Source: Clostridium sp. OS1-26 (GTDB taxonomy: Bacteria; Bacillota; Clostridia; Clostridiales; Clostridiaceae). Taken from it: a DNA stretch of 64,000 nucleotides. Both the position numbers and the translations under genes were made by a program. Numbering within the stretch: position 1 is the stretch's first letter; every line of letters begins with the position of its first letter. The stretch spans positions 992,001 to 1,056,000 of the forward strand of contig NZ_CP133264.1 in the NCBI RefSeq assembly GCF_030915445.1, read 5' to 3'. The notes under the pieces are model-generated. The model worked only from the letters and a program-made list of their open reading frames with translations. It ran no database searches and was not told the DNA's origin. Below are positions 38,605 through 48,679 of the stretch, piece by piece.

Positions 38605-38841
38605 TAATACTCTCTCCTTTAAAATTATTTATGCGACTTAAGCGTTTTAGAAATATTAATTTCTATGTACTGTCATAAATACTATAACTGTGCTTCTTAC
38701 ATAATTTTTATTATATTTTCTGTAAAAAATTTGTATTTTAGCAAACTTGAATATTATGGCATTATAGCTATCCACATTTCATAATTTTGTGCAACGGACT
38801 TTATTGTATAGATGCAACTTTTGTAAGAATGCTATGTTATT

Positions 38842-40227
38842 TTATACAACTTGTGGAGCAGTTCTCTTTATAAATTGTCCTCTTCCTTCTTTTCCAACAT
38901 ATTTTCCATTTTCGGCAATAACTTCTCCTCTGGATAAAGTAGCTACTGGATATCCCTTTAATTTAAATCCTTCAAATGGTGTATAATCTACATTTTCATG
39001 TAGCATTGATTTAGTTAATGTAGTTTCTATATTTGGATCAAACACAACTAAATCAGCATCACTTCCAACTGCAATAGTTCCTTTCTGTGGGTACATACCA
39101 TATACTTTAGCAGCATTTGTAGAAGTTACTTGAACAAACCTATTTAAATCAAATTTACCTTCTACCACCCCATAGGTATACATTAATGCCATTCTTGCTT
39201 CTACGCCAGGTGCTCCATTGGGTATTTTAGCAAAGGATTCCTTTCCTAATTCCTTTTGTTTCATAAAGAATGGACAATGGTCTGTTGCTACAACTTGCAA
39301 GCTATTATCCTTTAAAGCTTTCCATATATGTGGCCAATTCTTTTTATCTCTAAGCGGCGGAGACATTACATATTTTGCTCCATTAAAGCCAGGTTCTCTA
39401 TAGTTATCTTCTGATAGAAGTAAATATTGAGGACATGTTTCTCCCATTATTGGATATCCTTCTTTTCTAGCTCTTTCTATCTCAGATATAGATGCTTCAC
39501 AACTATTATGAACTATAAACAGAGGAGCATTGGCTATTTTAGCAAGTTTTATTGCTCTTCCTGCTGCTTCTCCTTCTGCCAAATCCGGTCTTGATAAAGC
39601 ATGATAAATCGGCTCAATTTTACCTTCTGAAAGTAATTTTTTTGTCATGTAATCAATTACATAATAATTTTCAGCATGTACACTGGATAAACCACCATTT
39701 TCATTTACTTTCATTAATGTTCTTAATAATGTACCATCATCAACTCTTAATCCATCATATGTCATAAATAATTTAAAGCTTTGATATCCATCTGCTATAA
39801 TTTCAGGAATTTCATTCATAACTTCTTCAGTCATATCAGTTAACGCTATGTGTATACCATAATCTATAACAGCTTTTCCATCTGCTTTTTCACGCCATGT
39901 TTTTGTAGCTTCTCTTAATGATCCTCCTTTAGTTTGAATTGAAAAGTCTACAATTGTAGTAGTTCCTCCGCAAGCGGCAGCTTTAGTTCCTGTTTCAAAG
40001 TCGTCACTTGAGAAAGTTCCACCAAACGGCATGTCCATATGCGTATGTGGATCAATTCCACCAGGGAAAACATATTTATTAGTAGCATCAACGACTTTTT
40101 CAGCTTCTTCTCCCAAATCTAATCCTATTTCTAGGATTTTGCCTTCTTTTATACCAAGGTCTGCTTTAAATGTGTCTGAAGCTGTTACAACAGTTCCACC
40201 TTTGACAATAGTATCAAATTTCTTCAT
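38842..40227 (-). CDS. Dihydropyrimidinase / D-hydantoinase
   Basis: A 461-residue cyclic amidohydrolase that opens dihydrouracil or dihydrothymine. Metal ligands are in GGIDPHTHMDMPFGG near residues 55-69, the carbamylated lysine in YQSFKLFMTYDG near 148-159, a His in SVHAENYYVID near 178 and the Asp in VVATDHCPFFMKQKELG near 313-329. The C-terminal beta domain is complete. It lies between preA and the NCS1 permease, matching the second step of reductive pyrimidine degradation. Confidence 0.93.
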   Translation of the reverse strand: MKKFDTIVKGGTVVTASDTFKADLGIKEGKILEIGLDLGEEAEKVVDATNKYVFPGGIDPHTHMDMPFGGTFSSDDFETGTKAAACGGTTTIVDFSIQTKGGSLREATKTWREKADGKAVIDYGIHIALTDMTEEVMNEIPEIIADGYQSFKLFMTYDGLRVDDGTLLRTLMKVNENGGLSSVHAENYYVIDYMTKKLLSEGKIEPIYHALSRPDLAEGEAAGRAIKLAKIANAPLFIVHNSCEASISEIERARKEGYPIMGETCPQYLLLSEDNYREPGFNGAKYVMSPPLRDKKNWPHIWKALKDNSLQVVATDHCPFFMKQKELGKESFAKIPNGAPGVEARMALMYTYGVVEGKFDLNRFVQVTSTNAAKVYGMYPQKGTIAVGSDADLVVFDPNIETTLTKSMLHENVDYTPFEGFKLKGYPVATLSRGEVIAENGKYVGKEGRGQFIKRTAPQVV

Positions 40228-40250
40228 TTATATACCCCCTATTATTTTAA

Positions 40251-40272
40251 CTATGGGAGAATTCTCCCATAG
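40251..40272. repeat. 22-bp perfect palindrome in preA-dihydropyrimidinase spacer
   Basis: CTATGGGAGAATTCTCCCATAG reads identically on both strands, directly after the preA stop. On the minus strand it is followed by TTAAAATAATAGG, a poor U-run, so it may be a leaky terminator, an mRNA-stability hairpin or a dimeric operator. Confidence 0.55.
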
Positions 40273-40274
40273 CT

Positions 40275-41513
40275 TTATAAGCAAATTTCTCTCTTTTCTT
40301 CTCCTGCCTTAAATTCTATTTCACCCTTTGTTATGCAGTTTCCAATCGGACAAACTAGTGAACATAAATGACATCCTACGCAATTTTCTTTATTAAGTGA
40401 TGGTCTTCTCTTTTCTTCATCCCATACTATTGCCTGATGTGCTCCATCATAGCAAGAAATATAACATCTTCCACATCCAACGCATCTATCATGATTAAAA
40501 TCTGGATACACTATATAGCCACGGTCTAACTCTTCTGCTGGAACTGTATTTTCAAGTGCTATTCCTGCTAAATCTTGAAGTTTATCTACGCCTTTTTCTT
40601 CCATGTAATAGGAAATTCCACTTATTAAATCTTCAACTATTCTATAACCATATTGCATGATAGCTGTAGTAACTTGAAGATTAGAAGCCCCAAGCATAAT
40701 AAATTCTAATGCATCTTCCCAAGTTTCTATACCACCGATACCACTTATAGGAACATTCTTAAGCTTTTGCTCTTTAGCAAGCTGGGCAATAAATCTAAGT
40801 GCAATTGGTTTAACAGCTTTACCTGAGTAACCTGATATTGATGATTTGCCATTAACTATTGGTAATCCAATTTTTTTATCTAAGTCTACTCCAGTTATAC
40901 ATTTAATTGTATTTATAGCTGATATACCAGTGGCCCCACCTTCTATCGCAGCTATTGCTGGTAATTCCATGTTCCCTATATTAGGAGTCATTTTAGCAAG
41001 TATAGGAAGGTGAGTTCCTCTTCTTACTGCTGCTGAGTATTGTTTAACTAACTCAGGGTTTTGTCCAACATCTGATCCCATTGCATGAGAAGTCATCTGT
41101 GGACATGAAAAATTGCATTCAATAATATCTGCTCCAACTTCAGTAACTAGTTTAGCAAGCTTTGTCCACTCTTCATCACTACTACCCATTATTGACGCTA
41201 TTAACACCTTATTTGGATAATTTTCTTTTAATTTTCTCATTTGCTCAAGATTCCACTCAAGTGGATGTTCTGCTATTTGTTCCATATTTTTGAATCCCGT
41301 AAAAGGAGTTGCTTCTTTTCTTGGAGCATCAAAACGTGGAGATACCTCATTTGGTATGTAGATACCAACTGTTTTAAATACTATACCTCCCCAACCTGCT
41401 TCTAATGCCTTTGCACACATTTCGTAGTTATTTCCAACCGGTGATGATGCTAGAAAAAATGGATTCTCACACTTTACTCCACAAAATTCAATAGATAAAT
41501 CTTTTCTTTTCAT
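40275..41513 (-). CDS. preA: NAD-dependent dihydropyrimidine dehydrogenase, PreA subunit
   Basis: A 412-residue protein. Residues 1-300 form a dihydroorotate-dehydrogenase-like FMN barrel: [29 protein letters not shown] at the start, [11 protein letters not shown] near residues 134-144 and [26 protein letters not shown]. Two [4Fe-4S] ferredoxin motifs follow ([19 protein letters not shown] and [19 protein letters not shown]) near 335-390. With PreT it reduces uracil or thymine using NADH. It begins 3 nt after preT. Confidence 0.94.
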   Translation of the reverse strand: MKRKDLSIEFCGVKCENPFFLASSPVGNNYEMCAKALEAGWGGIVFKTVGIYIPNEVSPRFDAPRKEATPFTGFKNMEQIAEHPLEWNLEQMRKLKENYPNKVLIASIMGSSDEEWTKLAKLVTEVGADIIECNFSCPQMTSHAMGSDVGQNPELVKQYSAAVRRGTHLPILAKMTPNIGNMELPAIAAIEGGATGISAINTIKCITGVDLDKKIGLPIVNGKSSISGYSGKAVKPIALRFIAQLAKEQKLKNVPISGIGGIETWEDALEFIMLGASNLQVTTAIMQYGYRIVEDLISGISYYMEEKGVDKLQDLAGIALENTVPAEELDRGYIVYPDFNHDRCVGCGRCYISCYDGAHQAIVWDEEKRRPSLNKENCVGCHLCSLVCPIGNCITKGEIEFKAGEEKREICL

Positions 41514-41516
41514 ATT

Positions 41517-42800
41517 CTACACCTCCTTAGTTGATGCTGATTGTCTACTTGTCTCCATAGACTCTCTTGCTGCTGTTAAATATTTTTCTATTTCTCCTGC
41601 AGCTAACTTACCTGATGCTACTGCTTGAACAACTGTTTTATCTTTTTCAACTATATCTCCTGATGCAAATACGTCGGCTGTTTCTGTTTTAATGTCCATT
41701 AATTCAACACTAGCTATTGCCTTGACATCTTCTGCTTCTTGACCTACTGCAAATATTACCATATCTGCTTCTAATTCAATTTTTGAAGCATCAAACATGC
41801 CTTCCGCCTTAAATGCCACAACCTTTCCTTCTTTTCCAACTATTTCAACAGGTTTTAATCCTGTAAAAATAGGAATATTTAATTCATTAATATGTTTCTT
41901 TTCTTCTGTACTTGCTGGCATTTTTTCAATTGTTCTTCTATATACTATCTTTACATCTTCACAACCTATCAATTTAGCAGTTGTTGCACAATCCATAGCA
42001 ACATCTCCGCCGCCTATAACAACAACCTTCTTTCCAACTTTAACATCTCCCATATTAGTCTTTGCTTCTGCTAAAAAGTCAACTCCATTAACTGATCCGT
42101 CAAGGTCTGCTCCCGTAATTTCTACATCTTTACCCTTTTGCATTCCACATGCTACTAAGAAAGCTTTAAACCCTTCTTTTCTTAAACCTTCAATTGAAAC
42201 ATCTCTACCAACTTTACAGTTAGTTTTAAATTCTACGCCTAACTCTTTTATATATTCAATTTCGCTTTCAATTACGTCCTGCGGTAATCTATTAGCTGGG
42301 ATTCCATATGTTAACCATCCACCTAGTTTAGCTTTTTCTTCGTATACAGTTACTTTATAGCCTTTTAATGATAATTCATTAGCTGCTGCTAATCCACTTG
42401 GACCAGATCCAATAATTGCAACCATTTCTTTTGTTGCTTCTATTTTGTCATAAATCTTCATTCCTACTGTTTTTTCAAAATCTGTTGCGAATCTCTGTAA
42501 CTCACCAATTCTTATAGGCTTGTCTATCCCACATCTGCTGCAAGCACCTTCACAATAGTTATCATAAGGACATACCCTTGCGCACACTGCCCCTAATGCA
42601 TTATTCGTTCTTATTGTTTCAACAGCTCCTTTAATGTTTCTAAAGCGAATAGAGCGAATAAATTTTGCTGGGTCAGTTCCAGCAGGACATGCCTTGCTAC
42701 AAGGTGCATCGTGACATAATAAACATCTTGCTGCTTCTTCCATTGCCAAAAGAGGTGTCAACGTTTTCTTTGTTTCCTGTAAATAGTTATTAATTGTCAT
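41517..42800 (-). CDS. preT: NAD-dependent dihydropyrimidine dehydrogenase, PreT subunit
   Basis: About 427 residues. The N-terminal Fe-S domain holds CLLCHDAPCSKACPAGTDP and CARVCPYDNYCEGACSRCG. Two dinucleotide folds follow, VAIIGSGPSGLAAANEL near residue 130 and KVVVIGGGDVAMDCATTA near 265. It takes electrons from NADH and hands them to PreA. The start at 42800 (MTINNYL) follows AAAGGGGA; a TTG seven codons earlier overlaps this site. GltD-like proteins are related, but preA next door settles the role. Confidence 0.92.
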   Translation of the reverse strand: MTINNYLQETKKTLTPLLAMEEAARCLLCHDAPCSKACPAGTDPAKFIRSIRFRNIKGAVETIRTNNALGAVCARVCPYDNYCEGACSRCGIDKPIRIGELQRFATDFEKTVGMKIYDKIEATKEMVAIIGSGPSGLAAANELSLKGYKVTVYEEKAKLGGWLTYGIPANRLPQDVIESEIEYIKELGVEFKTNCKVGRDVSIEGLRKEGFKAFLVACGMQKGKDVEITGADLDGSVNGVDFLAEAKTNMGDVKVGKKVVVIGGGDVAMDCATTAKLIGCEDVKIVYRRTIEKMPASTEEKKHINELNIPIFTGLKPVEIVGKEGKVVAFKAEGMFDASKIELEADMVIFAVGQEAEDVKAIASVELMDIKTETADVFASGDIVEKDKTVVQAVASGKLAAGEIEKYLTAARESMETSRQSASTKEV

Positions 42801-42860
42801 CTTAGTATTTTCCCCTTTCAAACCTTTATATAGAATATATATGTTACCTCTGTAACAAGG

Positions 42861-42876
42861 AGCAATACTTATGCCA
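42861..42876 (-). promoter_or_regulatory. Sigma-54 promoter upstream of preT
   Basis: On the minus strand TGGCAT AAGTA TTGCT: the -24 GG and -12 GC have the exact canonical spacing (consensus TGGCAC-N5-TTGCW). Transcription would begin near 42850, about 50 nt before the preT ATG. The gene immediately upstream encodes a sigma-54 activator. Confidence 0.78.
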
Positions 42877-43002
42877 ATTGTGATTATTTTTACCTTTGTA
42901 TTTGATTAAATTATCTAAATTTTCGGATAAAAACCTTATTTTTCTAGGCTTTCTCTATATCTCATTTTTATTTTTTGTTAGTTAAAAAAATATCTAAAAA
43001 GC

Positions 43003-43045
43003 AAATAAAAAATAGGTTTTGATGATAAATTTCATCAAAACCTAT
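43003..43045 (-). terminator. Terminator of the sigma-54 activator gene
   Basis: A 14-bp perfect stem (43012-43025 with 43032-43045, arm ATAGGTTTTGATGA) that includes the stop codon and is followed on the minus strand by TTTTTTATTTGC. Confidence 0.85.
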
Positions 43046-44483
43046 GATTAATGTAATCACTTAAGCTTTCTTCTTTAATTTTTTTCATTTTTTTGACAAC
43101 TGTTGATTGATCAATTTTAAGTATTTCTGCTACTTTTCTCGTTGTTTTATATTTTTCTATTGCCTTTAGAAGAATCTGCTTCTCAAATTCTTCTATAGCC
43201 ACTTTTAGCGGAATAAACTCATTTAATTCTTCAATATACTTAGGTATATGTGTAAATGTGTCAAAAATATCACTATCCTCAATCATATCCCTACTAGATA
43301 TAACTACTAATCTCTCAATTGTATTCTCTAATTCCCTTATATTTCCGGGCCAATTATATGAAGATAGTACCTTATATCCTTTTAAAGATATTTGTTTTGC
43401 TAGGTTATATTTTTGATTATTCTTTGACAAAAAATAATTTATAAATACAGGAATGTCTTCTTTACGTTCTCTTAGAGATGGGATATGTATTGGAACAATA
43501 TTCAATCTATAGTATAGATCTTCTCTAAATTTTCCTTCCTTAACTAGCTTTAGTAGATCTTTATTAGTTGCCGATATAATTCGAGCTTTTATATCAACTG
43601 GTTCAGTGCCACCTATTTTATATGTCTGTTTTTCCTGCAATACATGTAGCAACTTCACCTGCAACTGCATTGGTAACTCTCCTATTTCATCTAGGAAAAC
43701 TATTCCTCCACCGGCAACCTCTAATAATCCTTTTTTTCCTTTTTTATTCGCACCTGTGAAAGCCCCTTCTTCATAACCAAATAGCTCCGATTCAATAAGA
43801 TTTTCAGGTATAGCCCCACAATTAATTTGAACAAAGGGAAGATCTCTTCTTCTACTCATTTTATGAATTGTTTTAGCTATAAAGCTTTTGCCAACGCCAG
43901 TTTCTCCTAACAACATTATCGTAGTATCCATATTACTTATGTGCTCAATTAATTCGATGATTTTTTTCATCGGATTAGAATTACCTATTATAAATTCCTT
44001 ATTTTTTATTTGAGATCTTTTCATTTCATCTCTAAACCACTCTAAAACGTCTTCTGTTTCCTCTAACTGTTTTTGAAGCCTTTCATGTTCAGTGATATCT
44101 TTCGAGATATTTACTATTCTTGTTAACTTGCCTTTTTCATTAAACATTGGTATACCAGTTACCAACAATCTTCTACCAGAAGCAGTTTCTTGAACTATAG
44201 TTATCTTTTTCTTACTTTTTAATACTTCTGCCGTTATTGATGGTTTGAAAATCCCTTTTTCACAAAGACTATAAACATCTCTACCAATTATTTCATTTTC
44301 AGGCATACCAAATGTTTTTTCACAAGATTTACTAACCTTTTGTAATATTCCTTTTTCATCTGTAACTGTTATTTGATCAAATGTAGTGTCCATAATTAAT
44401 TTAAGTTCTGCATATGTCTGCTTATAATAAGTTAATTCCTCTAATAATTTATTATAGGGTATCCTTTCAGACTTCTCTCTCAA
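43035..44483 (-). CDS. Sigma-54-interacting transcriptional regulator with PAS domain
   Basis: A 482-residue enhancer-binding protein. A PAS domain occupies roughly residues 28-135 (ITVTDEKGILQKVSKSCEKTFG and IVNISKDITEHERL). The AAA+ domain shows MLLGETGVGKSFIAKTIH (Walker A) near 190-207, the sigma-54 contact ESELFGYEEGAFTGANKKGKKG and VFLDEIGELP (Walker B). A Fis-type HTH ends the protein (TTRKVAEILKIDQSTVVKKMKK). The start is a TTG behind GAGGGGG. The likely target is the sigma-54 promoter of preTA immediately downstream; the PAS ligand is unknown. Confidence 0.92.
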   Translation of the reverse strand: MREKSERIPYNKLLEELTYYKQTYAELKLIMDTTFDQITVTDEKGILQKVSKSCEKTFGMPENEIIGRDVYSLCEKGIFKPSITAEVLKSKKKITIVQETASGRRLLVTGIPMFNEKGKLTRIVNISKDITEHERLQKQLEETEDVLEWFRDEMKRSQIKNKEFIIGNSNPMKKIIELIEHISNMDTTIMLLGETGVGKSFIAKTIHKMSRRRDLPFVQINCGAIPENLIESELFGYEEGAFTGANKKGKKGLLEVAGGGIVFLDEIGELPMQLQVKLLHVLQEKQTYKIGGTEPVDIKARIISATNKDLLKLVKEGKFREDLYYRLNIVPIHIPSLRERKEDIPVFINYFLSKNNQKYNLAKQISLKGYKVLSSYNWPGNIRELENTIERLVVISSRDMIEDSDIFDTFTHIPKYIEELNEFIPLKVAIEEFEKQILLKAIEKYKTTRKVAEILKIDQSTVVKKMKKIKEESLSDYINHRF

Positions 44484-44661
44484 TAGTTTTTCCCCCTCTA
44501 TTACTATGAATATAAGATTTTTAGCTTTATGTTTTTCTTTATAGCAATTTACAATATTATTTAACTTCTTATTGTTATTTTATTACTATACCATGACATT
44601 TTCAATAAACTAGAAATTATTATTTCTAGACAAACCAGCATTATTAACATATTATTAAATA

Positions 44662-44688
44662 TAAAAAAGCCATGCTTCGCATGGCTAA
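44662..44688 (-). terminator. Terminator of cutC
   Basis: Stem AGCCATGC (44668-44675) with GCATGGCT (44679-44686) and a three-base loop, followed on the minus strand by TTTTTTAT. Confidence 0.85.
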
Positions 44689-44720
44689 AACACTAAATTT
44701 ATGAAATTTGAACTTTTCAC

Positions 44721-45329
44721 TTAAACTATTTTACTTCCATGAACTTCAACAGCTCCAGTGTATTTCATAATATAATCTCTATTTTCTCTAGTGATTCCTT
44801 TACCTGGCATAATTATTATTTTTTCTTTTGAATATTCTATAAGCTTTTTTAACTCTTCTTTTCCATGAAGAGCACTTTCTTTACCTCCTTTAGTTAATAT
44901 TCTATCTACCCCTAATCCTCTTAACTCGTCAATAGCAGAATATTTATATTCAATTTCATCAAAGGCCATGTGGAAAGTTATGCTCATCGGCTTAGCTGCA
45001 CTAACTAATTCCTTAATTACTACATTATCCACTTTTCCATCCTTAACTGCTCCTATCACAATTCCAAAGGCTCCAAGCTTTTTGCATAAACTAATGTCAT
45101 CTCTCATTATTTCTATCTCATCTGTAGAATATGCATAATCCCCTCCCCTTGGTCTTATCATAACCATAACAGGAATATTAAGTTTTTCAAGTGTCTTTTT
45201 TATAGTTCCATAACTTGGCGTTGTTCCACCCTCTAATAAATTACCACAAAGCTCTATTCTATTGGCACCTAAACTTTCTGCTACCAATGCTTTTTCATAA
45301 CTTCCTACACACGCTTCATACACAGACAT
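44721..45329 (-). CDS. cutC: CutC family protein
   Basis: 202 residues of the CutC TIM-barrel family. Hallmarks are ANRIELCGNLLEGGTTPSYGTI near residues 22-43, VMIRPRGGDYAYS near 54-66, TFHMAFDEI near 119-127 and VDRILTKGGKESALHGKEELKKLI near 142-165. The family was linked to copper handling in E. coli, but its actual function remains disputed. It is monocistronic, with its own terminator. Confidence 0.9.
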   Translation of the reverse strand: MSVYEACVGSYEKALVAESLGANRIELCGNLLEGGTTPSYGTIKKTLEKLNIPVMVMIRPRGGDYAYSTDEIEIMRDDISLCKKLGAFGIVIGAVKDGKVDNVVIKELVSAAKPMSITFHMAFDEIEYKYSAIDELRGLGVDRILTKGGKESALHGKEELKKLIEYSKEKIIIMPGKGITRENRDYIMKYTGAVEVHGSKIV

Positions 45330-45715
45330 AATCTTCTCTCTCCTTGTAACTAACTTATCTTGCCTAGATAACTTTATTATAAATATAATGTAATGCTATA
45401 AATTATTTACTTACAGGTGCTAATTCATAAATTGCCCTTGCATAAATTATATTATCAAAATTAATTTCTTACTATATATATTTTTATATAATTAAGTGCA
45501 ATATCTTTTGCAACCATTTTGTGACCAAATCTATAATGCTTTATAACAAGAAAATTCTTTCCCTGCATCCGCTAATTTAATGTTTTAAGGAATAAAATGG
45601 TAGGCAAAAGGGATAAAGCATACAGAATATCTAGCTGCCAAATTGGTTTAAATAAGCAGCACTTTGTGTTAATATATAAGATAATAGAATGAATTTCCAT
45701 GTAGGGGGAGAGCTT
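45330..45715. other. Intergenic region before the surface-protein gene
   Basis: About 385 bp separating divergent cutC and the surface-protein gene. Nothing coding is visible. The stretch nearest the surface gene carries AGGGGGAG at 45703-45710, which fixes its start codon. Promoter elements are not obvious. Confidence 0.5.
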
Positions 45716-48279
45716 ATGAGAAAAAGCCGATTAATTTTTAGAATCTCTTTTATTATGATTTTTTTATTACTATTTGCAAACTTTCAAGTATTTGCAGATC
45801 CTGTGACTCGTGTTACATCAATAACTTTAAATAAGACTACAGATACTATAACAGTTGATAGTACAGATACTTTAACAGCTACTGTAAATCCAGGCAATGC
45901 AACCTATAAGCAAGTAGTTTGGACAACTTCAAATCCTAATGTAGTGACAGTAAATAATGGTACAATAAAAGGAGTATCTAAAGGAGTAGCAAGTATCATT
46001 GCAACTACTATTGATGGAAATTTGAGCGCATCTTGTTTTGTTACTGTTAATGATCCTAAAATTACAATAGAGTTCTATAGAACAACTGCTACATTAACAG
46101 TTGGAGCAACGGATTATATGACAGCAACTGTGAGAAAAATGGGAACTAGTCAAACAACTACGATAAATCAGCCTGTAACCTACACATCATCAAATAATGC
46201 AGTAGTTCAGGTTAACGCCAGCGGAACTATAACCGCAATTGCTCAAGGAAGTGCAACAATTACAGCAGCCACTGCTGGTGCAACCAATATTGCAACTTGC
46301 ACTGTTACCGTTACTTCTAGATCTAATACAAATATATCCTTAGATAAAACTAGTGACTTAATATATGTTGGAGGAACGGATACTATAAAGGCTACTTTAA
46401 ATTCATCAGACCTGTCAAACTCTTCTGTAACGTGGTCATCCTCCAATCCTAGTATAGTAAGTGTATCATCAAGTGGTGTATTGACAGGAGTAGGTCCAGG
46501 AAGTGCAACAGTTACAGTTACAGCGAAAACCTCTTATGGAACCAGTTCTGCAAGCTGTTTTGTAACTGTAAGCTATATGGGTGGCGGAACAACCCCAACA
46601 CAAGGCTTTGCAATAAGCAAAAGAATGGATAATGTAGAAGTTGGGAAAACGGACACCTTAGCTGCCAGCTTAAATTCAACAATTATACCAAATGCAAATG
46701 TAAAATGGGAATCAATCAATAAGGACATAGCTAGTGTAGCAAATGGTGTAATAATGGGTATAGCTCCAGGAATTACAACAATTACAGCAACAGAGCCAGG
46801 TGGAGGGTCTGCCGCTTGCATTGTAACGGTGTACGCACAAGGACAATTACCAATCACATCCATAACTTTAAATAAAACTTCAGATAATTTATTAGTTGGA
46901 GCATCAGATGTATTAATTTCCACTTTAAATCCAATAGGTATAGCGAATTGGACATCCTCTGATCCTAGCATTGTCACTGTATCCTATGGTGTATTGAGAG
47001 GAATAAAGCCAGGAGCGGCAACAATAACAGCCACGACTCCAGATGGAACCAGCAGCGCAAGTTGTACTGTAATTGTATATCCACAGGATTCCATAATACC
47101 AGTGCAAACAATAACTTTGAATAAAAATTCAGACACTCTAATGATTGGAGCAACAGATACGCTAACAAGTACCCTGTTTCCAACAAATGCAACAAATTTC
47201 TCCTTAGTCTGGACTTCTTCAGATAATAGTGTAGCTACGGTGAGTGATGGAAAAATAACTGCCATAAAATCAGGAACTGCGGTAATTACAGCAGCTACTT
47301 TTGATAGAACTGTAAGTGCGATTTGCAATGTTACAGTTACTGGTACATCAAATGGTACAGATACAGGCGGAACTGATCCGGGCACTTCAATTTATAGAAG
47401 ACTTGGAGGAAAGGACAGATATGAAACTTCAGTTGCTATTTCTAAGGCAGGATGGAATGGAACGTCAGAGTATGCAGTGCTTGCATCTGGTGGAGATTTT
47501 CCTGATGGACTGAGTGCTGCTACCTTAGCTAAAAAGTATAATGCCCCTATTTTGCTAACAAGTAGAGACTCTATACCTGGAGGTGTATTATCAGAACTTG
47601 CAAGACTTCGAGTAAATCATGTACTTATAACTGGTGGTATTGGAGTTATATCACAGGAGGTTGAGAATCAACTTATAAAAATGGGTATGACTACAGAAAG
47701 ATTTGGAGGAAAAGACAGATTTGAAACTTCAGTTAAGATAGCTAAAAAACTAGGTAATACAAGTGGAGAAATTATTATTGCAAACGGATATGAGTGGACA
47801 GATGCTTTATCAGTATCACCAATAGCAGCAAAAAAGGGATTCCAATAATATTAACAGATAAATATACATTGCCAAGTTCTGTAGATAACTACTTAAAGGA
47901 GAATAACTTTACTAAAACATATATTCTAGGTGACACTGACCTAATAAGCAGTGATATAGCAAATCAACTTCCTAATCCACAAAGAATAACTGGTAATAAT
48001 GACTATGAAAGAAATATTAATATCATTAAAAATTTTGAAAATGACATAGATTTCAGCAGTATATGCATAGCTTCAGGTCGAGGATTTGCGGATTCAATAT
48101 CAGGTTCGGCTTTTGCAGCAAAGAAATCTTCAGCTATAGTTCTTGTAGATGATGTTAATTTAAAAGAGGTAACATCTCAATATACAAATTCAAAATCTGC
48201 GAGAGTAAGTAATATAAATATATTTGGGCTGCAGGGAGTAGTAAGTGATGCTATAGTTCAAGTATTATTTAACAAATAA
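45716..48279 (+). pseudogene. Secreted surface protein with Big2 and CWB2 repeats, apparent -1 frameshift
   Basis: As one unit this is about 854 residues. An N-terminal signal peptide (MRKSRLIFRISFIMIFLLLF, cleavage near VFADP) is followed by six bacterial Ig-like Big2 repeats, each with a SITLNKT-type start and a TSSNPSIVTVS-type core, to about residue 555. Three CWB2 cell-wall-binding modules follow (YRRLGGKDRYETSVAISK, ERFGGKDRFETSVKIAKK, then QRITGNNDYERNINIIKN). The frame breaks in the second CWB2 module at A-AAA-AAG (47830-47836); one more A restores SPIAAKKGIPIILTD. The start at 45716 follows AGGGGGAG. Such proteins attach to anionic wall polymers and may serve adhesion or S-layer functions. 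Confidence 0.85.
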
Positions 48280-48288
48280 AATAAATCA

Positions 48289-48357
48289 GCACCAATTTAA
48301 TAATTGGTGCTCAGGCTGTTGATAAACATATATTGTCAACAGCCTTTCAAATTTTTG
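48289..48357 (+). terminator. Two hairpins after the surface-protein gene
   Basis: The first stem is GCACCAATT (48289-48297) with 48302-48310. The second is AGGCTGTTGA (48313-48322) with 48336-48345, followed by TTCAAATTTTT. Confidence 0.75.
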
Positions 48358-48469
48358 CCCAATAGAGCTTATTTTTTATCCAAAAAGGATTTTTGATGCT
48401 ATAGTACTTCTAAAATACAAAAAATAAAAAACACAAGATATTTCAAACTATTGAAACACCTTGTGTTTT

Positions 48470-48545
48470 TGGCAGGGGCAGGAGGACTCGAACCCGCAAC
48501 CAACGGTTTTGGAGACCGCTACTCTACCAATTGAGCTATACCCCT
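48470..48545 (-). tRNA. tRNA-Trp (anticodon CCA)
   Basis: The minus-strand sequence folds as a 76-nt tRNA with CCA encoded. The acceptor arm AGGGGTA pairs with TGCCCCT, the D-arm is GCTCAATTGGTAGAGT, the anticodon stem-loop is CGGTCTCCAAAACCG with CCA in the loop, and the T-arm contains GGTTCGAGTCC. The discriminator base is G. It lies alone between the surface-protein gene and a broken lipoprotein gene. Confidence 0.96.
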
Positions 48546-48679
48546 AAGACGAGTTTTATTATACCTCATATTTTTATAATATGCAAGTGCTTTTTCATAA
48601 TTTAAATAAATATTTTAGTGCCTAGAAAAATTATGAAACTCAATATAGTATTCTAAGCATCTATTTTAGGATATTTTTA

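Noticed and set aside
41797..42360. 187-codon plus-strand frame opposite preT
   Set aside because: Antisense shadow of a conserved gene; no Shine-Dalgarno and serine/threonine-rich noise.
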